Positions 6,285 to 6,494 of a DNA stretch of 6,494 nt are shown one piece after another. The stretch lies in assembly GCA_017394925.1 (NCBI GenBank), contig JAFPWQ010000141.1, positions 1 through 6,494 on the forward strand. Reading direction: 5' to 3'. Origin of the DNA: Synergistaceae bacterium (GTDB taxonomy: Bacteria > Synergistota > Synergistia > Synergistales > Aminobacteriaceae). How positions within the stretch are numbered: the first letter of the stretch is position 1; each line of letters opens with the position of its first letter. The notes under the pieces are model-generated. The model was not told the origin of the DNA. It ran no database searches and saw only the letters and a list, made by a program, of their open reading frames with translations. A program made the position numbers and the translations under genes.

Positions 6285-6494
6285 CGTGAATATTTTCCTT
6301 CCGGCCATGAATCCGAGCATAAATCATCAGAGAGTTCGAGAATAATATTTTTGAGTTCAAGATTATCTTTCCATTTATCAGCAATGGCATCATAACCCAG
6401 CATTGCCCCTATGATATTGCCTGCAACAGCCCCGGTTGAATCGCTGTCTCCGCTGTGATTGACTGAAACGATAAGAGCCTGTGATAAATCATCG
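6281..6494 (-). CDS. C-terminal fragment of an ADP-ribosylglycohydrolase-family protein (DraG-like)
   Basis: The gene enters from the right edge and 70 residues are visible, ending ...WPEGKYSR before TGA (6283-6281). Near the start of the fragment is VNHSGDSDSTGAVAGNIIGA (fragment residues 11-30). The GDSDSTG block is the C-terminal metal-binding signature of DraG/ARH hydrolases, in which two Asp and a Ser or Thr hold the di-metal centre; D16, D18 and S19 are present here. The family commonly continues with a G-rich helix, a W-x-x-x-LE segment (here WKDNLELKN, 41-49) and a final helix ending in DDL, all of which are seen. Members remove ADP-ribose from proteins (arginine, serine) or from other ADP-ribosylated targets; the substrate cannot be read from this fragment. 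The stop overlaps the DUF1810 start (ATGA), so the two form an operon. The catalytic N-terminal motifs lie outside the window. Confidence 0.9.
   Translation of the reverse strand, partial: DDLSQALIVSVNHSGDSDSTGAVAGNIIGAMLGYDAIADKWKDNLELKNIILELSDDLCSDSWPEGKYSR
6296..6302 (-). promoter_or_regulatory. Ribosome binding site for the DUF1810 start at 6284
   Basis: The minus strand reads GGAAGGA here, inside the end of the ADP-ribosylglycohydrolase gene and 11 bases before the ATG at 6284-6282. It supports that start over the upstream ATGs at 6320 and 6308. Confidence 0.5.

Noticed and set aside
6284..6320. Longer DUF1810 start at 6320 (156 aa)
   Set aside because: The extra 12 residues precede the family's conserved start, would overlap the hydrolase gene by about 40 bases, and are less consistent than the ATGA overlap with its own ribosome site.
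6096..6395. Plus-strand 99-codon frame over the DUF1810/ADP-ribosylglycohydrolase junction
   Set aside because: It is antisense to two conserved protein families and shows no family resemblance.

Overview
The window is a compact, AT-leaning bacterial chromosomal segment. Its core is a two-gene DNA polymerase III operon on the + strand, dnaX (tau/gamma clamp-loader subunit) followed by dnaE (alpha, the replicative polymerase). Two unrelated gene pairs on the - strand flank it. AGA/AGG arginine and ATA isoleucine codons are frequent in dnaX and dnaE, genes overlap or abut, and good AAGGAG-type ribosome sites are present. This suits an anaerobic, low-to-moderate-GC bacterium. I considered Synergistota-like or Firmicutes-like lineages, but the sequence alone does not settle the phylum.

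Layout. 1-196 (-): the first 65 residues of a membrane protein resembling the N-terminus of CapD/FlaA1-type nucleotide-sugar dehydratases or related polysaccharide enzymes. 199-624 (-): a 141-residue protein I do not recognise, two bases upstream of that gene. 625-731: the divergent intergenic region, with a plausible promoter in each direction. 732-2450 (+): dnaX. 2447-5872 (+): dnaE, joined to dnaX by an ATGA stop/start overlap. 5850-6284 (-): a complete DUF1810-family protein whose 3' end overlaps that of dnaE by 23 bp. 6281-6494 (-): the C-terminal 70 residues of an ADP-ribosylglycohydrolase (DraG-type), joined to the DUF1810 gene by another ATGA overlap.

How the genes work together. DnaX and DnaE are physical partners in the replisome, because tau ties the clamp loader to alpha. 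Their translational coupling therefore makes biological sense. dnaX carries an in-frame A AAA AAG heptamer (2213-2219) with a TGA two codons into the -1 frame, which is the arrangement that makes gamma in E. coli. Here it lies late in the gene and would remove only a short tail. DnaE keeps a complete set of PHP-domain metal ligands, so it may proofread by itself.

The ADP-ribosylglycohydrolase/DUF1810 pair is the most suggestive poorly characterised module. The coupling is clear in the sequence, but a shared function is only an inference. I see no mobile elements, CRISPR arrays, tRNAs, rRNAs or convincing intrinsic terminators, and no clear evidence of a wholly new system.
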